This document shows positions 49,917 to 62,039 of a DNA stretch of 64,000 nt, piece after piece. Position numbers and translations under genes: made by a program. The notes beneath the pieces are model-generated. The model did not search any database, was not told where the DNA came from, and was given only the letters and a program-made list of their open reading frames with translations. Position 1 is the stretch's first letter; the number at the start of each line of letters is the position of its first letter. Source of the DNA: Enoplosus armatus (lineage: Eukaryota; Chordata; Actinopteri; Centrarchiformes; Enoplosidae); NCBI RefSeq assembly GCF_043641665.1, contig NC_092189.1, positions 6,837,333 to 6,901,332 on the forward strand, given 5' to 3'.

Positions 49917-50619
49917 GCTCTCACTTCCTATCTTACACAAAAAAACAGTCCCAGACTAATTCCATCAGTCACCCTCGGTTTGTATTACATAAGCAGAGTC
50001 AAAGACTCAGTGAGAGTTTGGCCTTGGGGTAAGTCAGTTTGCTCTACCTTCGATACCCTATAGCGATAGTCAAGGGGGGAACAATTACATTCTAACCTGC
50101 AGCACTGTAGAAGAGTACTTATATTTCCCCTTTCATCTCTTCCTCTTCCTCTTTCTCTTGCTCTTTCTCTATCCATCTTCATTAGCATCACAGTACGGCT
50201 GTATTTATCGTTCTTGGAGAGGATCGGCGGCCTGCCTAGGGGCTGGTGTGATGAAGTTAAAAACTCACAAACACACACACACTCAGGCACAGATCCTGTC
50301 AGGTCCTGTACGTGACACGACTCTATACATACACACAAAGACCCAAAGGGTATTGGATCTAATGAGGACACTGGTCTAGAGCAGGGTTACCATAACAAGC
50401 TTAGCTCAGTGTGTGCGTTCGGCTACATACAGCTCCCACACTGTCCTTATCAAGTGAAAAAGGCCCTTTGAAGCTGTAAAGGTACCATTAGCTGGCCTGA
50501 AATCTGCTGGTGAGGAAAAAAAGATTGCAAAAGGCAAGAGAAGGATGAGGTGATCAAGATCAAGAGATGTATAAGCTGCGCTTTCATCTCAGGGTTTTCA
50601 GGTATCTTCTACATTCTGT
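49917..50619. other. Non-coding DNA
   Basis: CT-rich at 50130-50170. The 128-codon minus frame reads the CT bias as Arg/Glu. No gene supported. Confidence 0.5.
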
Positions 50620-51065
50620 TCTCGTCAAAGACTATTTGCAGAGGCCTTTATGCACACACCAGCTTGCTCGCTCAATTATGAAACCCAAACATCAAAACTG
50701 TGGGCTTTCCTTTCCTCGACAGCTGACTAAAACGATACATAGCAATCTACTGTTCCTGATTGGAAAGGCACTGGCTCCTGATTTGCATGGAAATATATGT
50801 ATAGCATTCTTTTCAGCTAGTTCCCACTTTTATGACTTTGTTTTTGAGTGTGATTTCTCTAAATGGAGACAAACATGGAGGGACAAACTAACCAACAGTA
50901 TGAATTTCTAGTGGATGATTTACAATTTCAGCACCTACAGTCACTGACATCTAAAGTGCCAGAGCTAAAGCCCTTTAGTCACTTTACACTATGTAAACTC
51001 TCCCCTCTGCTTCATCATTCTTTAATTGGAGCTGTTAATTGCTTCTTTAATGGCTTCTCCTGGAC
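50620..51065. promoter_or_regulatory. Candidate conserved noncoding element with octamer site
   Basis: A unique block containing CCTGATTTGCATGGAAAT (ATTTGCAT octamer used by POU factors), CTCAATTATGAAAC, TTTAATTGGAGCTGTTAATT and GCTTCTTTAATGGC. Two + strand frames overlap with no domain. It is one of the best enhancer-like blocks by motif quality; conservation is untested. Confidence 0.4.
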
Positions 51066-53259
51066 CTAGAACTGGCACTGTGGGAGACAGAGGCCAAGGA
51101 TGGCTTATGTCACCCCACTTGGAAGACACAGAAGTGGACAGGGAAACGTAACCCCATTGACCTGGCAGCTGGAGGCTGAACAACATCATCAGCCTTCGGG
51201 GTCAGCTCACTCTGGCAGCGAGCAGAATGTATGCATTAAGTAAAACAAATTATAAGTTCCTCCATAGTCTGCTGAGTACTTAGCAGTCATTAGTCTGAAG
51301 ATTCATTTAAATATCCCTCTGGAATGTGATCATTATTGCGGGTATTGTGCAGTGAGGCAAAATGAAATGTATGTGTATTGGGCTTGTACTGTACATCCTG
51401 ACCTTTAGGCTCCAGGCAACACACTAAAACCTTCTCTCTTTACCCTTTTCCATGCACCCTCTATTGGCATTACCGACTCTTCTCAGCAAGTGTTTTTTGG
51501 GGCATTTGCTCAAGTTTTGATGCCTCTTTAACTGTGGAATAAATGCAGAGTTTGAATGTTAGCTCATTAATCTACCACCTGGAACGCTTGAGCAACATGA
51601 TCAAGTCATTTCCTCCCACCCCTCATGATTCAAATTTTGGCCAGAAATGTCAAAGTGCTCGTGTGTGTTCCCACTCCATAACCACCGTGTCACATCTGAC
51701 CTTTTCCCTCCATCACTGTCACCGCCACTCATGTCTCGGTATCAAGCGGGCCTTGCACACCTGGAGAACCAACTGACTGAACAGCAAGGCAGCAGCGTGT
51801 TGCTAAACCGAGGGGGAAACAACCTTTTGAATGAGGATCAAACTGCCATTTTCTGTTGTCGACGCTGATTTATCAAATGCCCTGTTAGCGGAAACTGACA
51901 AGTGCAAGACATGCTGTTACCTGCAAATTGTTGATGCTGATTTGAGATACAAACAAAAGTGAGTTCCTGGTGGAAAACTCCAGAAAAATACATCTTTTAT
52001 GACTCTATATATTATTTACAGAGCAGATGCTCTAAGTAGAAATGAAAGCCTTCAGAAGCATGTAAATGCACCAGATTTAATCCATTCACAGCAGTCTAAG
52101 TTTGTTCTAAACACATTTTAGTGTAACACATTTTATGCATGTTTATCAACTGCTGAAGAATCTGCGACTGGAAAAGAAAACCCAATGCGGTTTTCAACAA
52201 ATCACTGGTTTAAATGGGCCACAAAGTAGAGAAAACAATCAGAGACCCCCGCTCTGTGTGCCGCATGCAACAGCTTTGATTTCATTTGATCATAGAAAGC
52301 AATCAATAGCCCATCACAATGTTCCCCTATTAATCTCAGATCTAAATCAATTCAGTTTGTATTCCCATACAAACTCAGGTAACAAGATTCTCCACACAAT
52401 GGCAGGCACACACTAACTGCACAATTACCCGTTCAGCACTGGGCACTCACTCACAGATATAAACGAGCTGTCAGAAAGCCACGAGAAAACTAATTGGATT
52501 GAGAAAAAAATGAACAAGCATTTTGTCGTTTGGTCAATACTAACAGCGTGGATTGGGAGTTTTACATAAAATCTACTTAGACTTTGACAATAGCCAATTG
52601 ACACAGCCTTTGGGGGGGTAAATACAATCTCTGTTGTTTTGTTTTCTCTCTTGGTTCCATTTTAAGTAAACATGAATTCAAGTGCAGGCCTGAGAAAAAA
52701 ATAAAATCAAAAGGAAAGAGGTCCCACAAGGCTTTTTGATTGAAAGGGGTAAAAAAAAAAGCCAGATGTGATCATTACAATCTTAACACACACAATTACA
52801 CACACAGGATTTTTCAGGACAAAGTCAAGCACCTCTCGAAGTCAAAGCATGCGGTGCTCCAAAAGGATCAAAGCCCAGGAAAGGTAAAGAGAAACACCAA
52901 TCTGACCTGATGACGCCTCTGGGAGACAGAGAGAGGAGGTGGAGGAAGGAGACATTTAACATCCAGCATAAACATATTCGAACAGTCAAATGTGTGTTAA
53001 ATAAGCAGACAATAAGCGCAACCTGCTGAATACATTTGTGTCAGCACTAGTTTTTCAATGTCCAATTTGGTGTTGACAATCCTCATTGTTTCCATTGTCC
53101 AAATATCCTTTGGGGTTGGATCTCAAACTGCTGAAGTTTCTACTGCAGTCTCTATTACATCACAATGGAGCCATGCAGTAATTTGTTTTCCTTTCTTGTC
53201 AGACATGTACAACATGGTCGTGACTCACAAAATGTCTCGTCATGGTTAGTCCAAGTTTA
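51066..53259. other. Non-coding DNA
   Basis: 52060-52420 is unique with CAATTCAGTTTGTATTCC-type AT-rich motifs. 52660-52770 has A-runs. No gene; the 93-codon + frame at 52135-52416 has no domain. Confidence 0.5.
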
Positions 53260-53495
53260 GCCTCCACTAGGGTTCAGATTCAACAACAATATGGCTTTAT
53301 TTATTCATTTAAAAAATCGTTTAATGCAGCTTTGATGCTTAAAGCTTAAAGGTTAACATAAAAACCAAAACAATGTGCTGCAAGATGCTAAAATGCTCCA
53401 CAGAGCTGCGGGGGCTGAACTTGTCTTAGGTGGTGTTAGGTGTTAACATTGTTAACACACTGTTTACATAAAAAATACCTGCAGCTTTAAAAGAA
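53260..53495 (+). mobile_element. Interspersed repeat family C-like copy
   Basis: Contains CAATGTGCTGCAAGATGCTA, GAGCTGCGGGGGCTGAA, a near-perfect GTGTTAACA-T-TGTTAACAC palindrome at 53440-53458, and the end TTTACATAAAAAATACCTGC with AGCTTTAAA. The last 30 bases parallel 41918-41947. I recognise the pattern from fish genomes, with less certainty than for the 41.7 kb copy. Confidence 0.5.
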
Positions 53496-54485
53496 GAATG
53501 TCTGGCTCAAAATAAGCAGTATAAGTACCATAGTAGTTTGTGCAGATATTATTAGCATTACCTTTATGTTGGAGATGAACACTGTTTTCTTTTTTCTTCT
53601 TTTTCTGCTTTGCTTCTTTCACGTGTATAAAACAGCAATGGAATTGAGATAACTTGCAATGTCACTACATTATGCATCTTAGATAAGTCGGCCTGTGAAC
53701 AGTTTGAATATTTACTGCAGAAAAACCTGTCTTAAGATCTCTTCAACAACCTGAAATGTTGATTTCTTGCCATGAAGATACAGTTACACTGTAGTTACAC
53801 TATTGAAATCCAACACCGAAGCAATACCTGAGAGAAGTTAACAAGCATTAGCTCAAGGTTGCCGCTAACATTAGCTAAAAAGCCAACCTGACTGAATCTA
53901 TTCAGGGCCCTATAGAGTCATAAAAAGTTGATCAGGTGTTTTTCACAGTCTGTGTCTGGGTTCTGCGGCTGACGCAGCTTGCTGTGGTTTGATTCATTCA
54001 TCTGATTCATTTGACGTCAAACCCCTTCGGCTGACAGATGCAAACGAGGGCTGTTGGAGGGTTAAATCAAAACAACTTTGCTCCCGTGGAGAAGTTCCCA
54101 GTGCCTTAGCAATCGTTCAAAGACTCTCAAACAAAGACTCTTGTTCATACAGTAAACGTCATTGTCAACTTGTCAGAGTTAAATCTGAGGTGCTGCAAGT
54201 CGAAAGCTTATTAGCTGCTGATGTATTAGTCACCTGGGTCCATCTCGGCTGTACACATAACTAATATGCACACTGTATATTACCTTTATATGCAGTGAAT
54301 ATCACATAGACATAAACACAAAAACTAATCTACACATACACACACACCCTCAAACAGATAGTAGCAGGTGCTCTCTGCTGGATGTGGATGAAGACAGATG
54401 AGCGGTGATCATTCTCATTAGAGCAGTGATGAGCTCCCGTGAAGACATACACCTGGACCAGTGCACACCTGGGGAGACAAAAAGA

Positions 54486-54487
<2 letters not shown>
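53496..54487. other. Non-coding DNA
   Basis: No supported gene. A 91-codon + frame at 53989-54264 has no recognised domain. Confidence 0.5.

Positions 54488-54529
<42 letters not shown>
54488..54529 (+). repeat. (GT)n microsatellite
   Basis: About 21 uninterrupted units. Confidence 0.97.
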
Positions 54530-54530
<1 letters not shown>

Positions 54531-55192
54531 CGTGTGTGCACCTAAGAGTGAAAAAAAGCAAAGAAATAGACGAAGAAAATATTAGAGAGGCAAAGAGACA
54601 GAAATGAAAGGGAGTGAGGGAGAGACAGGATTACTGGGATCCACCCAGCACATAGAGACACATACAGTAGGAGATAAAAAGTCTCATTTATAGAAGAAAC
54701 TGATGGGCCAGTCAGTCCATTCATTTTTTCTTACCATTACAAGATATATTTCTTATCAGTTTCACTAGATATACCTTCATCCTACAACCTGCAGACTGTC
54801 TCTCCACGGGAACACAGACACACACACACACACGCTGTCTTTATCTCTGATGAACCTGTCTCTGAATGACTCCGGCTGCACAAATGTATTGCGAGCCCTG
54901 TTTAGTGTACCTCATTGAAGCCGGCGTCTGCAGCATAATGGTCACAGTGTGCGCGGATGTTTGTTTTTCAGAGATACACTGTAGGAGGAAAATATGTTTA
55001 GTGACACCGTTTGCGTACGTTGAAACACGACATCACAAGTCCGCCATGCATCATTTACATTAACACCACAGAACCTGTGTCTGAACTTGTGGACCCACAT
55101 GCTTTCTCTCTCTCTGCTGGCGGTAACATCCAACATGCACATTGCTATAGGAGCTCTACCAGTAGCATTCCCCTCACAAGCTACATCATATG

Positions 55193-55195
<3 letters not shown>
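54530..55195. other. Non-coding DNA
   Basis: Purine-rich at 54545-54620. A short CA tract lies at about 54819-54833. The 161-codon minus frame (54942-55427) runs through the TG microsatellite and has no domain. Confidence 0.5.

Positions 55196-55226
<31 letters not shown>
55196..55226 (+). repeat. (GT)n microsatellite
   Basis: About 15 uninterrupted units. Confidence 0.96.
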
Positions 55227-55228
<2 letters not shown>

Positions 55229-55279
55229 GGATTGATAAGAGAGGGCGGGGACAAAGTCTGATGGGGAAACCTAAATCGT

Positions 55280-55490
55280 TTGTTGATTGACGGACGCTGT
55301 CATCCAGTTCCATTAGCTTTGTTCCTACACACACCTTGGCGGTTGCTAATTTAATCTCGGCTCTGATAGAATGTAATTTGGTTAAAAAGGGCCCCTTATT
55401 AATATTTCCAGTATCATTTTCAGCCACTGATAGGCAGAGGAACTTTCATTACAGAGAGAAATTACAGAGGCAAGATGGCACGTAAATGGG
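55280..55490. promoter_or_regulatory. Candidate conserved noncoding element
   Basis: A unique block with TCCATTAGCTTTG, GCTAATTTAATCTCGG, GAATGTAATTTGG, CTTATTAATATTTCC and CATTACAGAGAGAAATTACAG. Dense TAAT/ATTA cores and no repeat. Conservation is untested. Confidence 0.35.
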
Positions 55491-55626
55491 GAGACAGTGG
55501 ATGGGAGTGGACAGAGATGTATGGGAGCGTGGATGCAATAGCTGACATCGTTAGCTTCAATCAGTAGACTGAATCCAGGGAAAAAAAGACACACAGGCCG
55601 GCATGGGCAGGGAATCATACACAATG

Positions 55627-56043
55627 CAGCGGTGGAAAGAAGCTAAGTACATTTACTCAAGTACTGTACTTCAGGACAAGGGAGTTTAGTATTTCAAATG
55701 AATGCTACTTTACACTCTTTCTCCACTACATTTCAGAGGGAAATGTACTTACATTTATAGCTGTAAATACTTTTCAGGTTGAGATTTTACATAAATAAAT
55801 ATCATAAGCTTATAAAATACAGTTGTTGAAGCGTTAACGAGCAGCCTTTTCCCAACCTTTTCTGTATAATGAGTATTTTTACTTTTCATACTTTTAAGTG
55901 AATTTTACTGCTAATACTGTACTGTACTGTACTTAAGTGGGATTATGAATGCAGGACCTTTACTTATAACAGAATATTTTTACATTGTTGTATTGGTACT
56001 TTTACTTTAAGTAACAGATCTGAATACTTCTTTCACCACTCAT
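55627..56043 (+). mobile_element. Interspersed repeat family A, near full-length copy
   Basis: It begins GCGGTGGAAAGAAGCTAAGT followed by ACTCAAGTACTG, contains CTCCACTACATTTCAGAGGG and ATAAGCTTATAAAATAC, and ends GAATACTTCTTTCACCACTC. The two ends are roughly inverted (GGTGGAAAGAAG against GGTGAAAGAAG), so it has short terminal inverted repeats. The ends with fold-back design fit a MITE-like element. From memory the family is abundant in percomorphs. Confidence 0.7.
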
Positions 56044-57663
56044 ACAGTGCAAGGACCACAGCAACACACACACACACACACCCACAAATCCCAATTCCCT
56101 TATATTAAGATGCCATCTATAGACTGGATGTCTGGTAACCATTTTGCTGTCAGCAAACACAATAAGCACCATAACAACAGAACATAATCCAAAAGGCTAA
56201 GGGTTCCCAAGAGAGAAAAATATCACCCTCCTCGCGCTGAGAAGACCATTCTCCCCTTCCCTCCTTCTATAGGCCCGAGCTATTACATCTCTGGATGCTC
56301 TCTTTGTCTCTCGGTCTGAGCTGCTTCGTACCGACAGAAAGGCATATCACATGTATACAGATCACATACATACACCACTACTGTGTAACATGCTGTGTCC
56401 GGGCTAGCTAGCAGAGTCAATCATTATACTCCTGTGTGTGTTTGTATTTGCATATAACACAGTATTCAAAGGAAACGGCAGTAAGGGGAGTAATATTTGG
56501 CAAGCACTGCTGCACTTGTGGTGCATCCCTGCCCCTCGCCAGTCTTTGTATTAATTCTTCAACCTTTTTTTCTTCCGCTCCAATACTGACTTTGAGTTGC
56601 CCACCGGAGAGAAGAATGAATTTTTAGCAGGTAATCACTAATTTCTGGCAGATTCAATTTAGAAAGTAGTCTTCTCAAGTCTGGTACATAGCTTTGGAAT
56701 TGCTTTTGCTTTAATTTCCTGCTGCAGTACTTGTATTCACTCATGCGGCCCACATCTGTGCCCCCTGCTTCCTTCCTAACCTAAGGCTATCTTCCAAACC
56801 CTCCCCTCTGCTCATCTCCCTGTCCCTACCTCCTCCCTCTGCTCCCTACCCTCACCTCCGTGCCCTAACCACACCTCTACTCCCATTTGTTTTTTTCTTC
56901 ATCTCTCCCTTTGCTTCCCTGTCTTCCTCCCTGCCCCAGGCCACCCCTCTTCTCCAGTCTCATCCAGCCTTCCGGGATAAAGAGAATACAGAGGATCGGT
57001 TCTGCTCAGTGACCTTTGGAGGTGGCCTTCAATCTAAAGGTATGGCAGGGGAGGCAGAGCTTAGAGAGATTTACTGGGGTTGCCTACGGGAGAGAGAAGA
57101 GATTTCTCCCCCCGCCAGTTCTCTGGAGGCAAAGAGAGGTGAGGCAGAGAAGGGAAGAGATGAAAGAGACGGGAAGACAAGGGAAGGGAAGAGAAGAGAT
57201 ATTAAGTGTCTTTTTCTGAAATAGAGACAGACTGAACGCTTGGGCAGATGAGAGTAGATAAGAAGAAAAGAACGGAGAGGAGAGGAAAGAAGGAGTGCCT
57301 GCTGGTCACAGTGGGGCAACGGTCATTTGTAGCACGACTGGAGGCTCTGACCACTGAGAGGAGATGACAGATCCATAGATACAGTATAGGATTAAAGGGA
57401 TACGTGGGGAGAGAGAGAGCATATCATGAAAGGAATGGGGGGAAAAAAGGGAATATCCTTTTAAAGATGCTGCAAAGGGTGCCGCAGAGAAGTGAAACAT
57501 AGATTCTTCTTCTTTGTTCGCGTCCATACGATTGTAGCTTTAACAATGCTACGCCTACGTCCTGTCAACTGCAGCAGATCTTTGTTCAACAGGAACGAGA
57601 AGAGACATGCTTACCTGCAATTGGGACAGTTGAAGGTTAAAGCTGAAGAAATCATACTGTGTG

Positions 57664-57664
<1 letters not shown>
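56044..57664. other. Non-coding DNA with pyrimidine- and purine-rich tracts
   Basis: A short CA tract lies at 56065-56080. 56755-56950 is strongly C/T-rich and 57060-57300 strongly A/G-rich. Frames over the latter are Glu/Arg/Lys-rich artefacts. No gene supported. Confidence 0.55.
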
Positions 57665-57695
<31 letters not shown>

Positions 57696-57803
57696 AAAAC
57701 TGTCCCATGAGGGGTCCTCTTGCAGGTGGCTTTTAATTTTGGTCCAATTTGCATATATCCAATCAGGTAGAGTAATTGGGAGTGTGTGAGATAGCATGGG
57801 GAG

Positions 57804-57847
<44 letters not shown>
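57665..57847 (+). repeat. Opposed (TG)n and (CA)n microsatellites
   Basis: TG at 57665-57693 and CA at 57808-57847 lie 114 bases apart in opposite polarity, so they can pair on one strand. The spacer has CAATTTGCATATATCC, an octamer-like site. The 125-codon minus-strand frames here are repeat artefacts. Confidence 0.93.
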
Positions 57848-57851
<4 letters not shown>

Positions 57852-58479
57852 CACACTGAGGGCGTTAGTCTGTCCCGGGATGCAACTAAAAATGTGTTGC
57901 AGACGAGCTGATGACACTGATAATTGTGACACTGAGTGATGGCTCTAATCAGCAAAAGTATCTTCCTAATCAATTGACCTTCCCCCACCTCCTCCCGTCT
58001 CCACCTCCCAGGCTACCAAACAGCTCCTTGTCCCCACATGAAAGGCGTCCATGTTGGAGATGAGCATGAATAGCCTGAATCACAATTATTGACCTTGACA
58101 GGCGGCGGTAGACAAAGCCCAGCGATAAGAACCACACAGGGAGAAACAAATTCTCAGCATGGAGCTGGATGAATAAGTGATGCCTGTCAGCTGATTTCAG
58201 CTGGGCTTTGTCTAAAGATGCAAACTTGCAGTCTTTGTGGAGATATATTTCGTGGTACAACACTTATATTTATTCTGAATTTATTTACACAAATGTATAG
58301 ATGTTTTGACCTCATTACAATTTCACTTTTGGTTGAAAATGTGGTGGAAAAAAATCCTGATTTTTAAATATTCTCTTAAATATCTAAATCAATTTCAGTG
58401 CTTCTGTTGTAAAGTCCCACAGTAACAGTGTTAGCACATTTTTCCACATCTTCAACTGTACTGCGTATCAGAATGTCAG
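57848..58479. other. Unique DNA, weakly enhancer-like
   Basis: Includes CTAATCAGC, CCTAATCAATTGACC and CACAATTATTGACC. The 97-codon minus frame (57970-58263) has no domain. No repeat seen until AT-rich DNA after 58270. Confidence 0.4.
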
Positions 58480-59480
58480 TTATTTAAAGTTGCTGTCCAG
58501 TGAAAAACATGAGAAATTGAAGAACTTAGTGTTCCTGTAAGGGTTAAGAAAAGTCTCCTGCTTCTTTTGCTAAATAAACCATTTAATAACCAAGAAGACA
58601 AGAATGAATATGTTATAAAGCAATAGTTCCCAAACCTTTTAAATGCACATTGCACATATTCTTTACTGTGAACTTTTGCACATTCCTGCACAAAACTGTA
58701 CAGCTCTTTCCTTTTTAAAAACTGTTATATTATATATATGTTTTCATATTTATTGTCAAGTTTCTTCAACACACACAACACGCCACCTTCCAGCTGAAAA
58801 TGACCCTATGGATATAAGATTGTAATCTAACGAGCTAACAGGTCAAACAATACTGATGTAACACGTGTAGCATAATGTGAACTAACATCAGTTTAAATAA
58901 TATCGTCTTCTTTCAAACACTCAGAGAAAGAAGTCTGCAGTACGAGGATATTTACATGTATTTCTTTTTTTCTGTTCAAAATTCTTCTTTTTTTTGCATT
59001 TTAAGGACAAACACACACATCATTATGGACTGTTTTTCATGTAGTTTCCTTGGTTTCTAAGAGTTCAGCATCTGATTTTCTGCAGATGAGACATTTTGGC
59101 AAATGTAATAGTTTTTTTAATAGGGTGCTTGTTTCTTCCATTTTGATGCTTAAAAACATAATTTAGTGTAAACTTTACCTCATTTATATGTGACGTAATG
59201 TACGCACAGTTAAAAATGTACACTAAGGAAAAAGGAAATAACCAAATCTAGCAGCACCTACGGCTCGACCTGTAAGCACCCCACTGTGTCACTGCACCCA
59301 CTATGGAAACTATGCGGACATAATACAACAAATATGTTATATTACAAAAACAAATCCACAGTATATTTTAAAATGATATATTAATTCGTATCTCTTAGCA
59401 TTAAAAGTTAAATTCTATTGTTGTGCTTTTGTAGTGTGTACCACTCTGTTCTATATCTGCACCATTGTCACTGAGTCACT
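58480..59480. mobile_element. Possible degenerate repeat, boundaries unclear
   Basis: AGAAAAGTCTCCTGCTTCTT with TTTTGCTAAATAAACC near 58545, and TTGCACATTCCTGCACAAAA near 58675, recall fish repeat sequences. The rest is AT-rich with no structure I can delimit. It could be simply AT-rich unique DNA. Confidence 0.25.
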
Positions 59481-59639
59481 TCTCTGTAAATCTATATTAC
59501 CTGATGAATTAATTCATTTAGATTTATGATGGAAAGCTTCAGTCATAGCATGGGAATAGGCAAACATTGCACTGAAGTATAATAACACACTGATTACTCT
59601 GCAAATCCTCCATATTGCTCCATCCTCTCACAAAATATC

Positions 59640-60130
59640 GTATAGGGTTAGAATTGTACCAGAATATTCATCGTAAGGATGCTTTTGCCAGGGAAACAAA
59701 TGAGTATATCTGACTGCATAAATTCAATTCTAAAAGATATGTTAGCATTTCCAGAAATGTCTAAGGTGTATCAGCAGGAATATTTACACGAATGCTCTTT
59801 CTTGTTTTTTCAAGCACTGCGGTTCAACTGCAGTTTCTTCCTCTGGAGGCGTGATGAAAAATGCATATGGCTGGAATGACAGCTAATTTCGAGGAGAGTG
59901 ACAGAGTTTGTGGATTGTAACACTCGGGAGAAGCCTAATCAAAAGGAGAAGGGCCGGCTTGAGAAGAGAGAAACACTGAGAAAACCCATAATTACCAACA
60001 GCCTAGCAAATGGGCCATCTAGGCACACAACCACTTAATTGGTAGTTAGGTTTTTCTGTGGAAAGGCACAAAAGCACCAGAGATAATTTCTTAATGGGGG
60101 CCTATTAAGTCTGAGGATCTGGCATTTAGG
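59640..60130. promoter_or_regulatory. Candidate conserved noncoding element
   Basis: About 490 bases of unique sequence with TGCATAAATTCAATTC, GACAGCTAATTTCG, AGCCTAATCAAAAGG, CCATAATTACC, CCACTTAATTGGTAG, AGATAATTTCTTAATGG and CCTATTAAGTC. This is among the densest clusters of homeodomain-type sites in the window, with no simple repeat inside. The short + frame 59679-59879 has no domain. Conservation is untested. Confidence 0.4.
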
Positions 60131-60161
60131 GCTCACATGGAAGCAAACACAAATATACCCA

Positions 60162-60175
60162 CCACACACACACAC

Positions 60176-60210
<35 letters not shown>
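60162..60210 (+). repeat. (CA)n followed by C33 homopolymer
   Basis: A short CA tract runs straight into 33 uninterrupted C (60178-60210). It has i-motif potential, and G-quadruplex potential on the opposite strand. Length is very likely polymorphic and may be mis-called. Confidence 0.93.
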
Positions 60211-60485
60211 ACTGACAGACACACGCACAGGTGCATGAAGCTCACCAAGACACATTCCGCTTGTCCACTGTCCACTCACACACACTCACAGAGCAGGGTG
60301 GCTGTTGTACAGTACAGTATCTCTGCTTTGAAAAGAAACGTGTACTGTAGCATGTATAGCCATTTTGCAGTCACATCATGTAGCTTGATCATGAGCGCTA
60401 ACAGGTAAAGGAGCGGAGAATTGATGCCTCTGTTTCTAATGCTCACCTGTAGAGATTTCTGTACCACAAACCTTCCCTGCAGCAG
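60211..60485. other. Unique DNA
   Basis: No gene or repeat recognised. Confidence 0.55.
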
Positions 60486-61255
60486 TACAGCAATGTAAAA
60501 AATACTCAACTCAAATGCCTATTTAAGTAAAAGTACACAAGTATTATCACCAAAATGTAAAAGTACTCGTTCTGCAGTAAAGTGTCCCCCATATGACATA
60601 TTACATTGTAAATACTGATGTGTCAATGAGCTGTCAATTACATCCCATATGTTATATGATACTAACTGTTGTGTTCATATTTTATACAGTTTTATTATGT
60701 TGTATATAATATTTCTATTATTATTGTACATTAAACAGACAAAGCATGATTACTTAATCATATTATATATATATATATTAGTCTGGTGAACGCTGTTTAC
60801 ATATGCTAGACTTGCTGAATGAATCACACCATTGTCACTTTACCTCATAATTTTGTTTTTAATTACTCTTGTGTAGTTTCTTCTATAGTGTTTTACTTCT
60901 ATTCTTCTTTAAGTTTTACTTTATATTTTTGTTTATCTTAACTTGCCCCCCCCCCCCCCCTTGGGCCCTTCACAAGTTCAGTGTGGTGAGTTGTAACAAA
61001 GTTCTGCTCCACAAATATGTATTAAGTCTTTGGATTTTTCTCCAATCTTTGCTTTTTTTGTGAAATATTAGACAATTTTTTTTTATCACTTTAATTATTT
61101 CAATGAGACTATCTGAGAAGTTTAGTAAATGTAAAAAGTACAATTCATCTTTTAGAAAATAGAGTACAAACACAAAGTAGCATTAAATGGACATACTAAA
61201 GCAAAGTACAAGTACCTGAACACTGTGCTTAGTTCCTTTCCATCACTGCTAGGGC
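60486..61255 (-). mobile_element. Interspersed repeat family A with nested insertion
   Basis: The left part (60486-60770: AAAATACTCAAC, TAAGTAAAAGTACACAAG, AAAAGTACTCGTTCTGCAG) and the right part (61095-61255: AAATGTAAAAAGTACAATTC, GCAAAGTACAAGTACCTG, TTCCTTTCCATCACTG) both fit family A in the orientation of 45786-46375. About 320 bases between them, with a TA-rich left edge and a C15 run at 60946-60960, do not, so a later insertion or an expanded internal region is likely. Confidence 0.6.
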
Positions 61256-62039
61256 ACTATGCATCACATCTGCACCTGTAAAACACATGAGGCCCTCAGT
61301 GTGTTTACATGCACTTAATTAACCAAGTTACCTGATTTCTTAAACCCCTTTAACACAGCTAGATTTCTAACAGGGTTTTTATGAGTGAATGTGAATGACA
61401 AAGCCCGCTACAGGGGATATCACTGAAAAGTGAGTAGTTGACTGTTTGACTATTTAACAGTGACAACACAGATGAATAGAAACCTCTCTACAGTGTGAGA
61501 GACACGGATTACTGCCAGGAAACAATCAAGTCACTGCTGTTTCTAATGCTCTTTTCTGCCTGTTTCTACTGGAAGGTAATAAAGAGTACCGGCTGCTATA
61601 ATAGAGCTTCACACACACACCCACACGCACATGCTACTGTCCGGCTTAGCAGCTGCGCTTGGTCAGTGCAGCGGGCAGGCTCTGTAATATCACACTTGAG
61701 GACATAATCTTGACACTGCACTGTGTTATCTCAGGCCGCCGTGATGTTGATTCAGCATCAGAAACAGCAGCACACAAGACAGAGTCTGGGAGGAAATGAA
61801 GTGTGGTGGGCCTCTGCTGTACTTCAGTGTATGTGGAAACGTCTCACAGTACATGGAGAGAGAAAAAAACAAAAACATCCTTGTCTGGCACATTATTTGT
61901 TTCTGCCCTTAATTTAGTTTGGCACAAAAACATGGAGAGTCTAAACTGAAAGACAACATTGGACATTTTTTAGATTAGCTTTGAAAAACAACAGATTTGA
62001 GCGCAGGATAAAAAGGGATAAACATTTTTGTTGAATGTT
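61256..62039. other. Non-coding DNA
   Basis: No supported gene. Short CA-rich tract at about 61611-61630. Confidence 0.55.

Noticed and set aside
54942..55427. 161-codon minus-strand open frame
   Set aside because: Runs through a TG microsatellite that reads as His-Thr; no recognisable family on either side.
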